DNA of 64,000 nt from CALFER01 sp964472395 (GTDB taxonomy: Bacteria > CSSED10-310 > CALFER01), in NCBI GenBank assembly GCA_964472395.1, contig CAYYMM010000001.1:1-64000 (forward strand). Reading direction: 5' to 3'. Positions 28,301 through 37,061 of the stretch are shown in pieces (positions within the stretch are counted from its first letter, which is position 1; each line of letters begins with the position of its first letter). The notes beneath the pieces are model-generated. The model had not been told where the DNA came from, did not search any database, and was given only the letters and a program-made list of their open reading frames with translations. A program made the position numbers and the translations under genes.

Positions 28301-31110
28301 CATGGTCCAGACCCGTGACCCGCGTGTTCGATCTCGCCGCAGACCAGGCGGATTACGTCCCTGGCGACACGGCGTCGATTGTGATTCAGAGCCCGTTCCA
28401 GAATGCTTCTGCACTGGTCGTGATCGAAGGTCCGGAAGAGAACATCTACTCATGGGTGCCGGTCCGCGATGGATCCGGGGTGATCCAGGTCCCGATTCGA
28501 AAACAGTACATGCCGCGTGTGCCGGTGCACTGCGTGCTGATGCGCGGAAGAATCCCCGGAGTCCTTCCGCAACCGGATACCGCCATGGATCTCGGGAAAC
28601 CCGCCACCATGGCATCGACGGTGTATCTCAACGTCAAACCCGTCGAACATGCGCTCGATATCGCATTGAAATATCCTCCGAAGGCGAAGCCGGGAGAAAC
28701 TGTCACCATCGATATCGCGCTGTCCGCAGCCGGAAAACCGGTACCTGGCGAGATCACCTTGTGGCTGGTGGATCAGGCTGTGTTGTCGCTTGGAAAGGAA
28801 CGGCGTCTGGATCCGATTCCGGACATGACCCGCCCGGTATTCAGCCGGTTGTCGATACATGATGTACGGGATATGCCGTTCGGTTGTATACCGTATACGG
28901 AGATGCCGGGAGGCGGTGCTCCTGAGGACGATTCGAATCTGTTCGACAAAATGCCGATCCGGAAGAATTTCGTTGCGGTTCCGTTCTACAAGCCGGATAT
29001 CGTCGCCGGGAAGGACGGCAAGGCACAGGTAACGTTCACGCTGCCGGATAATCTGACCGTCTTCGCCGTCCGAGCGAAGGCTTCAAGTAGATCGGATCGG
29101 TTCGGCTTTGCGACGGGCACGATGGCGGTCCGGCTTCCCGTGATCGTTCAGCCATCCTTTCCCCGTTTTGTGCGCCCCGGTGACCGGTTCAACGGATTGG
29201 CGATCGGTCGTATCGTCGAAGGTGACGCGGGAGACGGACGCGCCCAGATCGAGGTGATCGGCGCGAACCTCGAAGGCGACACCAACCGGGAATTCGAATG
29301 GGACAAAACATTGCCTTCCCGGATCGAGCTTCCACTGACCGTCGCCTCGCCTCCGTGTCGACCGGACGGGACCTTCGAATATGACACGATGACGGTTCGC
29401 GTCGCCGTGTCTCGGAAATCCGACACTGCGGGCGATGCCTTCGAGGTCGATGTGCCGATACGCGACGACCGGCGCAGAGTCACTCTCGCATCGTTCAACG
29501 AACTGAGTGAGTCATCTCCGTTGATCATCCCTGCGATAGACGATGCGATCCGTGCGGGAACGCTCCGCAGAACGATCACCGCGGGCCCTGTTGATGCGCT
29601 CCGGATGATGGCAGGGCTGGATTTCTTCTTCGGCTATCCATACGGATGCGCCGAACAGCGGATCAGCTTCGGCCGATCCATGCTGGCCGTGAAACGCGTG
29701 TCGGATCTTCTGATCCATCCAGCCTATCGCGCGAGTGCAGATCGGCGTATCCAGGAAGTGTTGGATTATCTGCCAAATCTGATCGATGATTCTGGACTGT
29801 GTGCTTATTGGCACGGATCAAGCGGATACGTATTTCTGACCGCCCACGCGGTTTCTTTTTTGAGCGAAGCACGGGCGGCGGGATACCCGATCGATACCCC
29901 GACCCTCAATACATTCTGCCGGGCACTCGAACAGTCACTCCGGTCTGATTACTCCCGCCTGATACACGGCACCGAGTATGTCGAACGCGCGCTGGCATTG
30001 CGAGCGCTATCGGATGCGGGGAAGATCAACTCGGCGTATGCTGCTGAGTTATCCCGTCGGGCACAGTTTCTCAGTTCTGAGGATGTGGCTCAGGTGATTC
30101 TGGCATCGACGGGAACAGGCCAGGCCGCTCCGGAGATCCTTCCGCGATTGATCGATCGGATGATGGAAGGCCTCGTTTTCAAACTCAATCAGGGTGTCGA
30201 ACAGTTCAGCGGACAGCAGGCCTCGGCGTTGAACGGCCTGATCCTGCCATCCGACACCAGAGCTGCCGGGGAAACGCTCCGGGCCTTGTACCGTGCACAA
30301 CCGAACCACGCAAAAATCCCGATTCTCGTTCGAGGAATCATCGATCTGGGAAAAGAATCCGGCTGGGGCTCAACTAACGCCAATGCGGCTGCCCTGATGG
30401 CGCTCGCGGACGCTTCCACACATGGACACATCTCGACAAGCGAAACCAACAAGATTCGTCTCGTGTCCGGCAACGAGTCGATCGCGATGAATCTCGATTC
30501 CAAATCCCCCGTTGTGCATTACACCGGTACCGGCACCGCAGCCATCGAGTTACACGCGGACAGACCTGTGGGAATCCGCCATGAAGCGAGTTATGTTCCG
30601 GGATCGCTCGGTTCCACGGTCGACCCCGCTCAGAACGGTTTTGTCGTCACGCGCGAACTTCTCAGACTGGTTGGACCGGATCAGCCGATGGAGAGACTGC
30701 CGATCGATCAGGGAGGCTCGACGCTGGAGATTTCCGCAGGGACGGTGATCGAGGATCATGTGCGGGTGGTCAATCCCGAGGAACGAAACTACGTGGCGGT
30801 GACGGTTCCGCTGTGTGCGGGAATGGAGCCTCTCAACCCGGAGCTTCTGACCGCGCCACCGGAAGCGAAACCGGCAAACACGCTGACACGTGAACCGGAT
30901 CACGCCGAGTATCTCGATGACCGCGTTTCCTTCTATTTCGACACGCTGCCGGCCGGAACGTTTGATTTCTACTTCCGAGTCAAAGCGCTGTTTGCCGGGC
31001 AGTATACGCAACCGCCCGCCTTTTCCGAAATGATGTATCGTGAAGCCGTTTCCGGGAACAGCGCGGGGGCGACGATCGTGGTTCTGCCCAGAGAAGAGGT
31101 AAAACCGTAA
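25372..31110 (+). CDS. Bacterial alpha-2-macroglobulin family protein with intact thioester motif
   Basis: The product has 1912 residues, with a signal peptide (MKPATRLSLILSLLVLFLCLDPISRAA) and no lipobox Cys. Macroglobulin domains run through the first 1100 residues. The MG segment FTERPVYRPEDTVHIKGYLRN is near 632-652 and the conserved LWLVDQAVLSL near 1130. The A2M domain is at 1197-1240 (VPFYKPDIVAGKDGKAQVTF ... DNLTVFAVRAKA). The thioester signature is GCAEQ with C1426 and Gln1429, followed by an alpha-helical thioester domain to about 1720. Known bacterial A2Ms trap host or predator proteases through this bond, usually in the periplasm next to pbpC. Here the partner is instead the giant protein upstream, with a 4-bp overlap. 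Absence of a lipid anchor suggests free periplasmic or external location. Confidence 0.9.
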   Translation: MKPATRLSLILSLLVLFLCLDPISRAASTSGKIVPEQFLRRWDPVTFFMSDASDIEPGTIEPNPEEYVEMDPAHPGEFIWIDSRTLQFRPVDAWPPHASFTFRLDGSERILHCLASPPIRTSPAAASENLDPIDSLTLTFPDPVDPARLASMLEIELRPLPGLPGDRFRVLNRQDFELKAMPRADRHDPMTIVVTCHDPIPAGTHATITMQLGDDPSFGRFTVLTFSTAEPFRAIAFGSRTTRLPITLEGSIYSKDQALNCGVGKAVFAIEFSSTLRPVTPIEGRDLVRIAPPVSNMDFTAEGKLLYLNGDFERDVLYHVTLAPSPLTDASGRKLLLDSPSELFFYFPNQPAYIKWTQAQGIVERYGPRQIPIDGRGFDQVDLRIYRVDPLDISYWPFPNDPVEIDENDAPPPAGEEPEPYQFRYSMIHSWELSRQLGNLNVPDVSMLADLPFTASDPAGHAGIDLEPILAETFGPQTPGHYIIGIRTLDTSTRRSFVRIQATDLSLTTIETDETVVFSVTSLSSSQPVPGASIRVERFERDSRTGIAQIEGTTDSEGLFRFRILKQNECGIHRIVVTKDDDVLVLDPNQIPDTYADGNWTPTRQTWLQYICYERGDDPADGSVGHLFTERPVYRPEDTVHIKGYLRNRIDGRLEPMAKDVILKIRSPGDSEWSIPISVKEPGNFYHAFAEPNLPTGLYQVEVIEPVEHVIASTSFRIDAYRIPRFEVSLHGPDRVPLDAPFDIRMTASYYAGGSVAARPVNWRVTQLPYEWKPSRYPGYGFSAHQQFIGRKPPESWPKLDSDGTTDDTGSDLLSINPASDMSAEPRIYAIEATVRDVDDMTVTTARRVFAVPPFAIGLKTGKYFETASDAAAEFIVLGPDEKPVAGKDVTMRLIRRQWHSHLRASDFTDGVARYVTDVVDETVREDRLTSRETARSIDLDIPSAGVYVLELEGTDSLGRAYVVRSDFFVGGDEPVTWSRPVTRVFDLAADQADYVPGDTASIVIQSPFQNASALVVIEGPEENIYSWVPVRDGSGVIQVPIRKQYMPRVPVHCVLMRGRIPGVLPQPDTAMDLGKPATMASTVYLNVKPVEHALDIALKYPPKAKPGETVTIDIALSAAGKPVPGEITLWLVDQAVLSLGKERRLDPIPDMTRPVFSRLSIHDVRDMPFGCIPYTEMPGGGAPEDDSNLFDKMPIRKNFVAVPFYKPDIVAGKDGKAQVTFTLPDNLTVFAVRAKASSRSDRFGFATGTMAVRLPVIVQPSFPRFVRPGDRFNGLAIGRIVEGDAGDGRAQIEVIGANLEGDTNREFEWDKTLPSRIELPLTVASPPCRPDGTFEYDTMTVRVAVSRKSDTAGDAFEVDVPIRDDRRRVTLASFNELSESSPLIIPAIDDAIRAGTLRRTITAGPVDALRMMAGLDFFFGYPYGCAEQRISFGRSMLAVKRVSDLLIHPAYRASADRRIQEVLDYLPNLIDDSGLCAYWHGSSGYVFLTAHAVSFLSEARAAGYPIDTPTLNTFCRALEQSLRSDYSRLIHGTEYVERALALRALSDAGKINSAYAAELSRRAQFLSSEDVAQVILASTGTGQAAPEILPRLIDRMMEGLVFKLNQGVEQFSGQQASALNGLILPSDTRAAGETLRALYRAQPNHAKIPILVRGIIDLGKESGWGSTNANAAALMALADASTHGHISTSETNKIRLVSGNESIAMNLDSKSPVVHYTGTGTAAIELHADRPVGIRHEASYVPGSLGSTVDPAQNGFVVTRELLRLVGPDQPMERLPIDQGGSTLEISAGTVIEDHVRVVNPEERNYVAVTVPLCAGMEPLNPELLTAPPEAKPANTLTREPDHAEYLDDRVSFYFDTLPAGTFDFYFRVKALFAGQYTQPPAFSEMMYREAVSGNSAGATIVVLPREEVKP

Positions 31111-31122
31111 GGGAGAACCACC

Positions 31123-32508
31123 TTAAATATGGATGGCTTCTCCCAGGACCGAAGCGGCCGCTTCCATGATCGCTTCCGACAAAGTGGGATGCGCATGAAC
31201 CGTTTCAGCCAGCGATCGGGCGGTGGCATTGAGATTCAGGGCTAACCCCGCTTCGGCGATCAGATCACTGGCGGATACATGAATGATATGCGCGCCGATC
31301 AATCGGTCATTGGATGCATCGAAGACCAGTTTGACCAGACCGTCTGTTTCGTTCATGGCGATGGATCGTCCGTTGGCCCGGAACGGAAAAAGGCCTTTCT
31401 TCACAGAGTATCCGGCGGCAACGGCGGCCTTTTCGGTCAGGCCGACCGACGCGACCTGTGGATGGATGTAGGTGCAGCCCGGGATCGGTTGCCGGGGCGG
31501 CACGGGATGTCCGGCGATCGCGTTGATGCAGATTAAGGCATCCATCGAGGCTTTATGGGCGAGCATCGGAGCGCCGATGACATCGCCGATGGCATAGATC
31601 CCATCACCATCGGTTTTCTTTGCATCGTCCACCCGGATCAACCCGCGATCGATGTGGACACCGAGTGCTTCGAGTCCGAGATTTTCGGAGTTGGGCCGCG
31701 TCCCGACGGCAACGAGCAGTTTTTCGGCCTCGATCCGGACAGCACCCTTCGGCCCTTCTGCATCGATCGTCACGCCGGCCACTGTTTTTTCGACATGGGT
31801 AACTTTCGTTCCGGTATGAATCGTGATTTTTTTCCGCCGGAGTGCCCGCATGAGTTCCGTGATGATCTCTTCGTCTTCGTTTGGAAGCACGGTCGGCAGC
31901 ATTTCGATCACGGTCACTTCGCTTCCGAAACTGCGGTAGAAGTCGGCGAATTCCATGCCGATCGCGCCGGCACCGATCACGGCAAGCGATTTCGGGATCG
32001 TTTCAAGTGTCATGGCATGGCGGTAATGGAGGATCGATTCGCCGTCGAACGGAACTCCGGGGAGAGCGATCGGGCGGCCACCGGTGGCGATGACGATATG
32101 TTCCGCCGAGACATCGTTTTTCACGCCGTCCTTTTCGACCTGAATCGAATGAGCACGGGTCAGTGTTCCGTGGCCGTCGATGACGGTGACACCGCGTTGC
32201 TTCATCAGAAACGCCACGCCTTTGCTCATCCGGTCCGCCACCTGACGGCTACGCCGTATCACGGCCGGAAAATCGACCGCGGGCTCCGGGCAGAGCAGGC
32301 CGTATTCCTTTGCGGACAGCATCTGTTTCCAGGTATGGGCGCTTTCGAGCAGCGCTTTGGTTGGAATGCATCCCCAGTTCAGGCAAATGCCTCCAAGGCT
32401 TTCGCGTTCGATCAGGACGGTTTTCATTCCGAGTTGAGCGGCACGGCCGGCGGCGGCATAACCCCCCGGACCGCCGCCGATGACGGCGACCGTATAGTCG
32501 TATTGCAT
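31123..32508 (-). CDS. lpdA: Dihydrolipoyl dehydrogenase (lipoamide dehydrogenase, E3)
   Basis: The 461-residue product has the normal length for E3. The FAD site is VIGGGPGGYAAA (GxGxxG), the redox disulfide is C42/C47 in GGICLNWGCIPTKALL, the NAD site is LAVIGAGAIGMEFADF, and the C-terminal His-Glu catalytic pair is in HAHPTLSEAIMEAA. It reoxidises dihydrolipoamide for 2-oxoacid dehydrogenases or glycine cleavage. No E1/E2 or gcv gene is nearby, so its partner complex is encoded elsewhere. AGGAG lies upstream of the ATG. It is convergent with the A2M gene, with 12 bp between stops, and 16 bp downstream of the end of the next minus-strand gene's coding region. Confidence 0.95.
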   Translation of the reverse strand: MQYDYTVAVIGGGPGGYAAAGRAAQLGMKTVLIERESLGGICLNWGCIPTKALLESAHTWKQMLSAKEYGLLCPEPAVDFPAVIRRSRQVADRMSKGVAFLMKQRGVTVIDGHGTLTRAHSIQVEKDGVKNDVSAEHIVIATGGRPIALPGVPFDGESILHYRHAMTLETIPKSLAVIGAGAIGMEFADFYRSFGSEVTVIEMLPTVLPNEDEEIITELMRALRRKKITIHTGTKVTHVEKTVAGVTIDAEGPKGAVRIEAEKLLVAVGTRPNSENLGLEALGVHIDRGLIRVDDAKKTDGDGIYAIGDVIGAPMLAHKASMDALICINAIAGHPVPPRQPIPGCTYIHPQVASVGLTEKAAVAAGYSVKKGLFPFRANGRSIAMNETDGLVKLVFDASNDRLIGAHIIHVSASDLIAEAGLALNLNATARSLAETVHAHPTLSEAIMEAAASVLGEAIHI

Positions 32509-32524
32509 GATGAGTCTCCTTTTT

Positions 32525-35500
32525 TTAGCGGCGTCGCGCGATCAGCAACATGGCTCCCAACGCGATCAGCAGAATGGATATGCTCCCGGCGCTCGTCGAC
32601 GGAACCGGTTGCGGTGTGGCGGTCGGCGGAGCGGTGGGCGGCAGAGTCGGTGTCGGAGTTCTGAGTGCGGGACATGTCGTGTTCGGTCCGGCAGCCGAGG
32701 GCAGTCCGACATAGTAATCAGTCGTGATCCGCATGCCTCCCGCGCCATCCGGACAACGCATCATCGACACATTCGTCGATGTCCCTTCCTGATTCTCGTT
32801 GATCTGAGGCTGTCCCGGATACAACAACCGAAGAAGCGATGTGTCGTCCGGGTAATCCACATCATAGACGAGTGCATCGATCAGTCCCGTTGTCGTGACC
32901 GGACTGCCGTTCGGAAATCCGAATGAATGCCCCCAGAACAGAGCTACCGCGCACGCGTTGTTTCGCATCGTGTTATTGGGGAAAGTGATGTTCGGGATAG
33001 GTGAAACGGCAGGATTTCCGAGCAGGAAGAAACCGTCCGGTGACGTGGCGTGTGAATCCAGATCGATGGCGTAGTAAACGGAATCCGAACTGCCGTCGTA
33101 GAAAACCAAAACCATATTGTCGAGGGAACGCATCCCGAATCCCCCATCGAATAACTCGACGAACTCCAGTTGATCCGGCGATCCCGCCGTATCGACATCG
33201 ACCTCATTGATCATCACACTCGTGGACGTGTTCACGACATATCCCATGACGTCCAGGCAAAACGGACCACAATCCGCCGCCAGGTTGGATTCCGCGACAA
33301 TGTAGTAAACCCCCGGAGTCAGGACGCGGGAGATCGATGAATTGTTGGCTTGCGGCAGCGCCCCGTCGCAGAATATCCCCGTGCATTCCGTATCGTCATC
33401 CCGAGCGATGACCGTTGAGCAATTCGATTCGAGCAATGTCAGATAGGTATCGTATCCGGCGCTCAGACAGATCGTGACATGATATGAGGACGTGAGATCG
33501 AGACGATAGAAGACGTCGTTACCCGAGTGAACCGTCCAGACATTCGTGTACGGATAGCAATTGTCGTTCACGATCTGAGGCCCGTTCACCGGAATCGGGA
33601 TCGCATCCGCACAGGTATCTCCAGCGGGCGTTTCGGTGGCGCAATCCACTTCGAGGGCATAGGGACCAAGATCCGATGCCGAATACCCATCGACCCAGAT
33701 GTAATAGATACCGGCCGCCAGAAGACCCGAGTAGTACAGATCGCTACTCGGATTGCTGTAGAATTCACTGCAGACGGTTCCGGATGTGACCGTCGAATCC
33801 AGCGTACAGAGCATGTCTGCGGCTGAGTTCGAGCAGGTATGCGAAATCGCCCAATCCGCATTGAATGCCGCCTCGCCGCGGATCGTCACCATTGTCTCGG
33901 CGTCCAACGTCAGTTCATACACCACATCCGGGCCGTCGAATCCGGCCGTCGTTCCGTTGCAGTCGAAGTTATCGACAGCGCCGAGTGTCGTTCCGGTGAC
34001 GCATTCCCCGCAGGTGATATACGCCGGAGCCACGCAAGTGTCCCCGAAAGGCGATGTCGGGCATTCGATGATATCCAGCGTATAATTCGGGATGCAGCCC
34101 GGAGGAGCGAAGTTGTCGATCATCAGGTAATACGTTCCAGCCACGATGGGGTGAGCCGGAATCGAACAGGTATAGGATGCAGCACTCTGACAGGACGCCG
34201 CGCAATTCACGGCGGCCGGCGGGCATCCCGTATCGAGGGCCATTGCGATGAGGTCGATATCGCCAGTCAGTGTGAATGACAGACACATATCCTCAGTCAG
34301 CACCAATTCATATATCACATCTTCAGCGCTGTCGTATCCACCCAGACACGTCGAGTTATACTCGGCCTGCAACGTGCACGTCGTCATCTCATCGTGATAC
34401 GGCAGTTCAGCCGGGAATGTCGCGGTAATCGGATTGTCGCAGTCGTCCCCTACCAGCGGAAGCGCATTCACGACGATCCTGTAATCTTCGACTTCGCCAT
34501 TCGGAGCCAATCCGAAATGCGACAGACCGGCCGTTGTCGAATATCGGACCCGGACATAGCAACTGCCCGATGCGATCGGCGTGATGACACCCAGTGCCTG
34601 TGTCCCCGTCACGACCGGCAGCCCCGCCGCAAACAACTCACCACCTTCGTTCCAGGAGCCGTTGCAGTTCAGATCCGCCCACGCGCTGACGTATCCCGGT
34701 TGCGACACCGTGACCGAAAGAGTGATCGCCGTCCCCAACATGACTTCCGTGCCGGGAGAAAAAGTCACCCCGTCTTCATCGTCCTGCAGCGCATCGTCGT
34801 CTCCGGCTGCATCCGTACTCGGGTTGCCGTCGGATTCGGAGTCAAGTGCCATTCCGAGACTCATTCCGGGAACCACGAGATGCATGGCGCCGTTGGAGGA
34901 GGCCAGTGTCGGGAAGGTAGGATCCGGGGCATCACCCCAGTCATACTGATTCAGACATGCATTGTCGTCCACTAGACGCACGTTGTCGACACCGACACCA
35001 CGGTAATGCAAACCGGGATACCCGAATGCGATGTAAACCTGCTCACAATCCGGCGCTCCGGATGCATGACATCCGACCAGCGACGTCAGATCGACCGTCA
35101 CCTCACCCGTCGTGCATCCGCCGGATGCGCTCCAAAGCAGATTCCACTGATCCGGATTGCACGGACTGGCCGGAAGTGTGCAACTGGCATAAAAATACAA
35201 CTCGTCGCCATATCCATAATACTCGTCGGTCAGATAACAGAACACTGCATCGATCCGTCCGGTCCGCGCGGTCAGATCGATCGGACCGGCCCACATCAGG
35301 TCGATGGTCGATGAAGAATTCCACGCGTAGGTATCGCCATGCGCCCACATGATTCCGTCGCAGGGCATCGCCGGAGCTGAGTCGCACTGAATGTTCGGCG
35401 CATCCGTGCTTCGGACCAGCCAATACCCCGGGTTCGGATAACAGTCCGTGAACTGCCCGAGATTGGCGGACTCGAAGCTCTCGCTCCAGAACACCGCCGC

Positions 35501-35557
35501 CTGCAGGGATCCTGTGATGCAGAGAATCGCCGCACATGCAATGATGGTTTTCCTCAT
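32525..35557 (-). CDS. Giant secreted surface protein: GEVED, pre-peptidase-like and lamin-tail domains, C-terminal sorting-type tail
   Basis: The product has 1010 residues. ATG 35557 is used because GGGAGG lies five bases upstream and a signal peptide follows (MRKTIIACAAILCITGSLQA). Visible modules in order are as follows. An N-terminal jelly-roll-like domain ends in GVGVDNVRLV. A GEVED module runs from YDWGDAPDPTFPTLASSNGA through DDEDGVTF to NGEVEDYRIVV. Three Cys-rich pre-peptidase-like repeats each start with GDxC. A lamin-tail-like domain begins VMINEVDVDTAGSPDQLEFVEL. A Thr/Pro linker leads to VPSTSAG, a 17-residue hydrophobic helix and a final Arg cluster. The tail looks like a sorting/anchor signal. 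Its repeats are homologous to those of the 40431 protein, and its lamin-tail domain to that of the 59439 protein. Function is likely surface adhesion or structure, by inference only. Confidence 0.8.
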   Translation of the reverse strand: MRKTIIACAAILCITGSLQAAVFWSESFESANLGQFTDCYPNPGYWLVRSTDAPNIQCDSAPAMPCDGIMWAHGDTYAWNSSSTIDLMWAGPIDLTARTGRIDAVFCYLTDEYYGYGDELYFYASCTLPASPCNPDQWNLLWSASGGCTTGEVTVDLTSLVGCHASGAPDCEQVYIAFGYPGLHYRGVGVDNVRLVDDNACLNQYDWGDAPDPTFPTLASSNGAMHLVVPGMSLGMALDSESDGNPSTDAAGDDDALQDDEDGVTFSPGTEVMLGTAITLSVTVSQPGYVSAWADLNCNGSWNEGGELFAAGLPVVTGTQALGVITPIASGSCYVRVRYSTTAGLSHFGLAPNGEVEDYRIVVNALPLVGDDCDNPITATFPAELPYHDEMTTCTLQAEYNSTCLGGYDSAEDVIYELVLTEDMCLSFTLTGDIDLIAMALDTGCPPAAVNCAASCQSAASYTCSIPAHPIVAGTYYLMIDNFAPPGCIPNYTLDIIECPTSPFGDTCVAPAYITCGECVTGTTLGAVDNFDCNGTTAGFDGPDVVYELTLDAETMVTIRGEAAFNADWAISHTCSNSAADMLCTLDSTVTSGTVCSEFYSNPSSDLYYSGLLAAGIYYIWVDGYSASDLGPYALEVDCATETPAGDTCADAIPIPVNGPQIVNDNCYPYTNVWTVHSGNDVFYRLDLTSSYHVTICLSAGYDTYLTLLESNCSTVIARDDDTECTGIFCDGALPQANNSSISRVLTPGVYYIVAESNLAADCGPFCLDVMGYVVNTSTSVMINEVDVDTAGSPDQLEFVELFDGGFGMRSLDNMVLVFYDGSSDSVYYAIDLDSHATSPDGFFLLGNPAVSPIPNITFPNNTMRNNACAVALFWGHSFGFPNGSPVTTTGLIDALVYDVDYPDDTSLLRLLYPGQPQINENQEGTSTNVSMMRCPDGAGGMRITTDYYVGLPSAAGPNTTCPALRTPTPTLPPTAPPTATPQPVPSTSAGSISILLIALGAMLLIARRR

Positions 35558-35725
35558 AATGACCTCCCGTAATCCGTTCAATGCCTGCCGAAAACGCTAG
35601 AAAAACAACTCATTCCGCTGATTTTATCCGGTTTCGACGGACCAAATCAAGTCTCTTGATTCCGTGGCATGGAATTCGCAAAATGCTGGATGGGGCTTTC
35701 GGAACACCACTGAGGGAACAAAAGC

Positions 35726-37033
35726 ATGAATCGAATTTCACGTGTAGTCCTTGCCGTCGGTATGCTGACATTCATCGGTCTGCCGGCCTTAACCTCCTGG
35801 ACCTGGCACAATCCATTGCCGTCCGGCAACACCATCAACGCAGTCTCAACGTCGTCCTCCGGTCTGATCGGGTTTGCAGCGGATGCCGGACAGCTTCTCG
35901 AACTCGATGCGGGCACATTCATCTTCAAATCTTCGCCGACTCTCGACAGGATCCATGACATCGCCCTGTCCGGCGATTACGGAGTGATGGCGGGCGAGCA
36001 TTCCACGGTGCTGCTGCGTGACGGCGGCGAGTGGATCGAGAACAAACCGTTGACGACGGCGTGGTTCTATGGAGCCGCGTTGTTGCCTGACGGGCAGGCT
36101 TACATCTGCGGCGATCTCGGGAAAATCTACCACTTCGACGGCACGGACTGGATCGACATGCCCACCGGAACCTCGACGACACTCAAAGACATCGACATGC
36201 TGAGCCCGGCCCGGGGCTGGGCGGTCGGTCTGTACGGCACCGCCCGGGTCTTCAACGGGACAAACTGGCTCTATTACAGCTCGTCCACAACCCGGTTTCT
36301 GCGAAAAGTCAGCGGGGTGACCGACTCGTGCGCATGGGCCGTCGGAGATCTCGGCACGATCGTCCGCTGGACCGGATCGGGTTTCCAGACCGAAACGTCG
36401 CCGACCACCCAGACACTGTACGGCGTCGTCGCAATCTCGACGGACGAAGCCTGGGCCGTCGGAGATGCCGGAACCGTCATCCATCGCCTCTCGGGTGTCT
36501 GGTCTGTCGTCTCAGTCCCGGAAATCCCCGCCACGGTATCACTCAGGGGAGTTGCCGAGGAGGACAATGGAGACATCATTATTGCAGGCGTCAACGGATT
36601 CATCATCCGCTTCGACGGCTCCACCTGGGAGCGTCTCGATGAGGATCTCTCGAACGGCATCGATTTTTATGACGTCGAAATCGCTCCGGACGGTGACATT
36701 CTGCTGGCCGGTACCCGGGGCAAACTGTTCGAGTATTCCGGAGGGGATTTTCTTCCCATCGACATGTCCACCACGAACGATCTGTACAAGGTATACCGTG
36801 ATCCGTACGATACGATGTGGGTTACCGGCAAAGGTGGAGTGATCCGGAAAAACACCGGATCCGGCTGGATCACCCAGAATACGTCGAATCCCGACAATGT
36901 ATACGATATTTATGCTCTCTCTCCGACGAATGTTTGGACCGCGGGCGGATATTCCGACGGATCCTGCGTCGGATGGACGGTGCTTCATTACACAGGCTCG
37001 CAATGGGTGGTCTATACTGAAGGAGGCTCCTGA
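35726..37033 (+). CDS. Secreted beta-propeller protein, N-terminal part (ends at an in-frame TGA)
   Basis: This 435-residue frame starts with a signal peptide (MNRISRVVLAVGMLTFIGLPA). It consists of about nine repeats of some 45 residues of the form W-A-V-G-x-x-G-T-I-x-R-x-x-G-x-x-W, for example CAWAVGDLGTIVRWTGSGFQ and EAWAVGDAGTVIHRLSGVW. These are the blades of a YCF48/BNR-like propeller. It stops at TGA 37031-37033 inside what would be an inter-blade loop. The same frame then continues through four sense codons to ATG 37046 and carries on with the same blade repeat. It is therefore best read as the first half of one 846-codon gene. Only a weak ribosome site (GAGGGA) precedes the ATG. Confidence 0.8.
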   Translation: MNRISRVVLAVGMLTFIGLPALTSWTWHNPLPSGNTINAVSTSSSGLIGFAADAGQLLELDAGTFIFKSSPTLDRIHDIALSGDYGVMAGEHSTVLLRDGGEWIENKPLTTAWFYGAALLPDGQAYICGDLGKIYHFDGTDWIDMPTGTSTTLKDIDMLSPARGWAVGLYGTARVFNGTNWLYYSSSTTRFLRKVSGVTDSCAWAVGDLGTIVRWTGSGFQTETSPTTQTLYGVVAISTDEAWAVGDAGTVIHRLSGVWSVVSVPEIPATVSLRGVAEEDNGDIIIAGVNGFIIRFDGSTWERLDEDLSNGIDFYDVEIAPDGDILLAGTRGKLFEYSGGDFLPIDMSTTNDLYKVYRDPYDTMWVTGKGGVIRKNTGSGWITQNTSNPDNVYDIYALSPTNVWTAGGYSDGSCVGWTVLHYTGSQWVVYTEGGS

Positions 37034-37061
37034 CCGGGACCAGGGATGCTGTTCAGCATCC
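37031..37061 (+). other. In-frame TGA followed by a hairpin, splitting one reading frame
   Basis: TGA at 37031-37033 is codon 436 of a frame that is otherwise open from 35726 to 38266. A perfect hairpin, GGATGCT (37044-37050) and AGCATCC (37055-37061) with loop GTTC, begins 10 nt after it. The stop is followed by C. Candidate explanations are a sequence error, a nonsense mutation, stop readthrough or recoding; the sequence alone does not decide. Confidence 0.7.

Noticed and set aside
37031..37033. Genome-wide reassignment of TGA to an amino acid
   Set aside because: Several certain genes end in TGA, including the adaptor and 1817-residue protein at ATGA overlaps, so TGA is a normal stop here.
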